Of a stretch of DNA of 64,000 nucleotides, positions 59,361 through 64,000 are shown piece after piece (the first letter of the stretch is position 1; each line of letters begins with the position of its first letter). The position numbers were made by a program, and so were the translations under genes. Below the pieces are notes generated by a model. The model made no database searches and had not been told where the DNA came from. It saw only the letters and a list, made by a program, of their open reading frames with translations. The stretch comes from Arenicola marina (lineage: Eukaryota > Annelida > Polychaeta > Arenicolidae): assembly GCA_964019135.1 (NCBI GenBank), contig OZ025256.1:434001-498000 (forward strand), written 5' to 3'.

Positions 59361-62300
59361 ATGTCACCCTTCCTTGTTCCTCTGTCACCCTTCCTTGTTC
59401 CTCTGTCACCCTTCCTTGTTCCACTGAAACCCTTCCTTGTTGCTCTGTCACCCTTCCTTTTCCCTCTATCACCTTCCCTTGTACCTCTGTCACACTTGCT
59501 TGTCCCTCTGTCACCGTTCCTTGTTCCTCTGTCACCCTTCCTTGTTCCTATGTCACCGTTCCTTGTTCCTCTGTCACCCTTCCTTGTTCCTCTGTCACCC
59601 TTCCTTGTTCCTCTGTCACCCTTCCATGTTCCTCTGTCACCCTTCCTTGTTCCTCTGTCACCCTTCCTGGTTCCTCTGTCACCTTTCCTTGTTCCTCTGT
59701 CATCCTACCTTGTTCCTCTGTCACCCTTCCATGTTCCTCTGTCACCCTTCCTTGTTCCTCTGTCACCCTTCCTGGTTCCTCTGTCACCTTTCCTTGTTCC
59801 TCTGTCACCCTTCCTTGTTCCTCTGTGACCCTTCCTTCTTCCTCTGTCACCGTTCCTTGTTCTTCTGTCACCCTTCCTTGTCCCTCTCTCACCCTTCCTT
59901 GTTTCTCTGTCATCCTTCCTTGTTCCTCTGTCACCCTTCCTGGTTCCTCTGTCACCCTTCCTTGTTCCTCTGTCATCCTACATTGTTCCTCTGTCACCCT
60001 TGCTTGTTCCTCTGTCACCCTTACTTGTTCCTCTGTCACCCTTACTTGTTCCTCTGTCACTCTCCCTTTACCTCTGTCACTCTTGCTTGCTCCTCTGTCA
60101 CCCTACTTTGTTCCTCTGTCACCCTTCCTTGTTCCTCTGTCACGCACCCTTTTACCTCTGTCACCCTTCCTTGTCCCTCTGTCACCCTTGCTTGTTCCTC
60201 TGTCACCCTCCCTTGTTCCTCTGTAACCCTTCTTTTTTCCTCTCACACCCTTCCTTGTTCCTCTGCCACCCTTCCTTGTTCCTCTGTCACCCTTGCTTGT
60301 TCCTCTGTCACCCTTCCTTGTTCCTCTGTAACCCTTCCTTGTTCCTCTGTAACAATTCCTTTTCCCTCTCTCACCCTTCCTTGTTCCTCTGTCACCCTTC
60401 CTTTTGCCTCTGTCACCGTTCCTTGTTCTTTTCTCTCCTTTGCTTGCTCCTCTGTAACCCTTCCTTGTCCCTCTGTCACCCTTCCTTGTTCCTCTGTCAC
60501 CCTTCCTTGTTCCTATGTCACCGTTCCTTGTTCCTCTGTCACCCTTTCTTGTTCCTTTGTCACCCTACCTTGTTCTTCTGTCACCCTTCCTTGTTCCTCT
60601 GTCACCCTTCCTTGTTCCTCTGTCAACTTTCCTTGTTCCTCTGTCACCCTACCTGGTTCCTCTGTCACCCTCCCGTTTACCTCTGTCACCCTCCCTTTTT
60701 CCTCTGTCACCCTACCTTGTTCCTCTGTCACCCTTTCTTGTTCCTCTGTCACCCTCCCTTCTTCCTCTGTCACCTCTCCTTGTTCCTCTGTCACCCTTCC
60801 TTTTACCTCTGTCACCCTTCCTTGTGCCTCTGTCACGCTTCCTTGTTCTTTTCTCTCCATTGCTTGTTCCTCTGAACTCTTCCTTGTCCCTCTGTCACCA
60901 TTCCTTGTTTCTGTCACCCTTCTTTGTTCCTCTGTCACCCTACCTTGTTCCTTTGTCACCCTTCCTGGTTCCTCTGCCACCCTTCCTTGTTCCTCTGTCA
61001 CCCTTGCTTGTTCCTCTGTCACCCTTCCTTGTTCCTCTGTAACCCTTCCTTGTTCCTCTGTAACAATTCCTTTTCCCTCTCTCACCCTTCCTTGTTCCTC
61101 TGTCACCCTTCCTTTTGCCTCTGTCACCGTTCCTTGTTCTTTTCTCTCCTTTGCTTGCTCCTCTGTAACCCTTCCTTGTCCCTCTGTCACCCTTCCTTGT
61201 TCCTCTGTCACCCTTCCTTGTTCCTATGTCACCGTTCCTTGTTCCTCTGTCACCCTTTCTTGTTCCTTTGTCACCCTACCTTGTTCTTCTGTCACCCTTC
61301 CTTGTTCCTCTGTCACCCTTCCTTGTTCCTCTGTCAACCTTCCTTGTTCCTCTGTCACCCTACCTTGTTCCTCTGTCACCCTCCCGTTTACCTCTGTCAC
61401 CCTCCCTTTTTCCTCTGTCACCCTACCTTGTTCCTCTGTCACCCTTTCTTGTTCCTCTGTCACCCTCCCTTCTTCCTCTGTCACCTCTCCTTGTTCCTCT
61501 GTCACCCTTCCTTTTACCTCTGTCACCCTTCCTTGTGCCTCTGTCACGCTTCCTTGTTCTTTTCTCTCCCTTGCTTGTTCCTCTGAACTCTTCCTTGTCC
61601 CTCTGTCACCATTCCTTGTTTCTGTCACCCTTCTTTGTTCCTCTGTCACCCTACCTTGTTCCTTTGTCACCCTTCCTGGTTCCTCTGTCACCCTTCTTTG
61701 TTCCTCTGTCACCCTACCTTGTTCCTCTGTCACCCTTGCTTGTTCCTCTGTCACCCATACTTGTTCCTCTGTCACCCTTACTTGTTCCTCTGTCACTCTC
61801 CCCTTTACCTCTGTCACTCTTGCTTGCTCCTCTGTCACCCTACTTTGTTCCTCTGTCACCCTTCCTTGTTCCTCTGTCACGCACCCTTTTACCTCTGTCA
61901 CCCTTCCTTGTCCCTCTGTCACCCTTGCTTGTTCCTCTGTCACCCTCCCTTGTTCCTCTGTAACCCTTCTTTTTTCCTCTCACACCCTTCCTTGTTCCTC
62001 TGCCACCCTTCCTTGTTCCTCTGTCACCCTTGCTTGTTCCTCTGTCACCCTTCCTTGTTCTTCTGTAACCCTTCCTTGTTCCTCTGTAACAATTCCTTTT
62101 CCCTCTCTCACCCTTCCTTGTTCCTCTGTCACCCTTCCTTTTGCCTCTGTCACCGTTCCTTGTTCTTTTCTCTCCTTTGCTTGCTCCTCTGTAACCCTTC
62201 CTTGTCCCTCTGTCACCCTTCCTTGTTCCTCTGTCACCCTTCCTTGTTCCTATGTCACCGTTCCTTGTTCCTCTGTCACCCTTTCTTGTTCCTTTGTCAC

Positions 62301-62890
62301 CCTACCTTGTTCCTCTGTCACCCTTCCTTGTTCCTCTGTCACCCTTCCTTGTTCCTCTGTCAACCTTCCTTGTTCCTCTGTCACCCCAGCTTGTTCCTCT
62401 GTCACCCTCCCGTTTACCTCTGTCACCCTCCCTTTTTCCTCTGTCACCCTACCTTGTTCCTCTGTCACCCTTTCTTGTTCCGCTGTCACCCTCCCTTCTT
62501 CCTCTGTCACCTCTCCTTGTTCCTCTGTCACCCTTCCTTTTACCTCTGTCACCCTTCCTTGTGCCTCTGTCACGCTTCCTTGTTCTTTTCTCTCCCTTGC
62601 TTGTTCCTCTGAACTCTTCCTTGTCCCTCTGTCACCATTCCTTGTTTCTGTCACCCTTCTTTGTTCCTCTGTCACCCTACCTTGTTCCTTTGTCACCCTT
62701 CCTGGTTCCTCTGTCACCCTTCTTTGTTCCTCTGTCACCCTTCCTTGTTCCTCTGTCACCCTTCCTTGTTCCTCTGTCACCCTACCTTGTCCCTCTGTCA
62801 CCCTTCCTTGTTCCTCGGTCACCCTTCCTTGTTCCTCTGTCACCGTTCCTTGTTCCTCTGTCACTCTTCCTTGTTCCTCTGTCACCCTTA
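59361..62890. repeat. 21-bp minisatellite, array C (~168 units)
   Basis: The largest array. Higher-order structure is plain: the segment at 60,243-60,500 recurs at 61,980-62,237 (1,737 bp away), and the block starting at 60,515 recurs at 61,226 and 62,252 (711 and 1,026 bp). Because the unit is 21 bp and stop-free in five frames, an ORF of 1,189 codons spans it; this is not a protein gene. Confidence 0.95.
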
Positions 62891-63772
62891 GCGCAGTATG
62901 GTGTGCAATATCTGACTTCCCCATCTTTTTTTCTAACAAGCACTGGTGCAGAGGCCCAGGCAGAAGAGGAGGCTTGCATAACTCCTTTTTCAATCATTGC
63001 AGCTAAATGTACCTCTTCTTCATTTTCAACCCCAAGGGTGTCCTTCTCAATCGCTGACGAATGGGTTTTGCTTCCCCGGTATTGATTTGGTGTTTAATTG
63101 TCGAAAATGTCCCTAAGTCTAAACCATGCTGTTTTATATATATACATATATCTTTAAATTCTATTAATAATCGAACTGCACAGCAGGCTTGCTGGAGTGT
63201 CAGATGTTCTGTGGTCTTCTTTATAAGGTCCATGAGATGGACGAGGGCTTTAGATAATAAGGTTTCCAACTCATGATCAGCGTCTTAGGTCATTGTCTCA
63301 TCAGATAGTTGGGTTTGATATATAGTTAACTCATCCAAAATATCAGATTCGCTCAGTACTTCCTCAACTTCGATTCCACTCACTATAAAGTGACCTTTTT
63401 TTAGACTGATGAAACCGTCAGTAGGATTCCTGAATAAAATGAAAATATCAGGCCCTCCCTTAGCAACAATATGTAGGACAAGCAGATCCCACTTCTGACA
63501 CCAATGTTGTATAAATGGTATTCTTGGGATTTACCCACTGGTTATATGCAGTTCCAATCGTATTAGGAATAGTTGACGTGGCTGTCGGCCGACGCAACAG
63601 AACTCCTGTTTCGGATGTCCCGCAGAGTGTTGGCTGCCGTCTTGTTCCACTGTGGTCTCGTTCGTCAGGAGGCGCGTCTGCTTCCAGTACCATCCGCTAG
63701 GGGTTGCATCTACCAGTTAGAGGGGGCTCAGGGTCCTCCCAATTGACCTTACTTTTGTCCGATACTACAACA
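62891..63772 (-). mobile_element. Ty3/Gypsy LTR-element fossil C
   Basis: The clearest of the three copies. The minus-strand pol reads IKHQINTGEAKPIRQRLRR, then SSAWASAPVLVRKKDG, the conserved entry to a Ty3/Gypsy reverse transcriptase. Then come the primer-binding site (63,487-63,503) and a 268-bp LTR at 63,505-63,772. It is broken, with one LTR and most of pol absent. Confidence 0.8.
63505..63772 (-). repeat. Gypsy LTR (copy C)
   Basis: 268-bp LTR homologous to the LTRs at 16,557 and 52,668, with TGTTGTA and TACAACA ends. Confidence 0.7.
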
Positions 63773-64000
63773 TTAGTATGGACAATTCGTCTGTTTGGGC
63801 TTAGGCTCTGAGTTATGAGCATACACTTATGTCTGTAAGGAATATCCATCTGTTTTACTGTGGACCTAGGTGATGAGAATATTCATCTGTCGTTACTGTG
63901 ATCCTAAGTGATGAGGATACTGATCTGTCGCTACTGTGGCCCTAGTTGATGAGAATATTCATATGTCGTCACTGTGGCCCGAGGTGATGAAAATGTTGGT
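63773..64000. repeat. Duplication C flank with 38-bp minisatellite, runs off the window
   Basis: Matches 16,833-17,060 and 52,944-53,200. At least four 38-bp units (GTGATGAGAATATTCATCTG core) are visible from 63,855 to the window end. Confidence 0.8.

Noticed and set aside
59437-63006. 1,189-codon ORF
   Set aside because: Minisatellite translation with overlapping open frames on both strands; its 3' end is the antisense of the Gypsy pol start.

Overview
This window is metazoan, repeat-dominated DNA. There are no bacterial-style operons. I see one apparently intact spliced host gene; the rest is retroelements, DNA-transposon-like repeats, minisatellites and segmentally duplicated gene fragments. 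The element mix (L1/Tx1-like LINE, CR1/Jockey-like LINE, BEL/Pao and Ty3/Gypsy fossils, hAT-like ends, tRNA-derived SINE heads) and the DUF1647-like type II membrane protein suggest a marine invertebrate. A lancelet (Branchiostoma) is my best guess, but it is an inference.

Layout. Three copies of one segmental duplication make up most of the window. Copy A covers 1-18,110 and starts before the window. Copy B covers about 27,705-54,330. Copy C covers about 54,848-57,520 and resumes at 59,361 to the window end. The shared order is: hAT-like MITE, 32-37 bp hairpin, a block carrying nuclear-receptor-like DR1 motifs, a decayed multicopy PIN-like nuclease gene (minus strand), the last two exons of a PMP22/claudin-like tetraspan gene (plus strand), a cluster of TGACGTCA motifs, an AT-rich minisatellite, and a 21-bp minisatellite abutting a Ty3/Gypsy fossil. 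Copy A is additionally interrupted by an L1/Tx1-like LINE (1,245-6,640) and a CR1/Jockey-like LINE tail (7,845-8,890). Copy B is interrupted by a young BEL/Pao element (35,544-41,870, 151-bp LTRs, TATAG target duplication) and by three successive units of the DR1 repeat family (42,230-49,200).

Between copies A and B (18,110-27,705) lies single-copy sequence. It holds a four-exon, 358-codon gene on the minus strand (19,276-21,990), a possible CRE-containing promoter with short ATG-to-GTAAGT exons (22,887-23,494), and a hAT-ended element whose left side has expanded into a 48-bp minisatellite (24,536-26,963).

The most notable observations are: a LINE ORF1 whose C-terminus matches the IMPACT/UPF0029 fold signature; a 53-bp tandem array that multiplies a splice acceptor plus the start of its exon (7 units in copy A, 4 in copy B); a DR1-carrying repeat family; dense CRE clusters; and a 21-bp minisatellite that sits at the same point of a Gypsy reverse-transcriptase reading frame in all three copies and produces long but spurious ORFs. 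The genes here do not form a pathway. The functional content is essentially the one host gene, and the rest records duplication and transposition.
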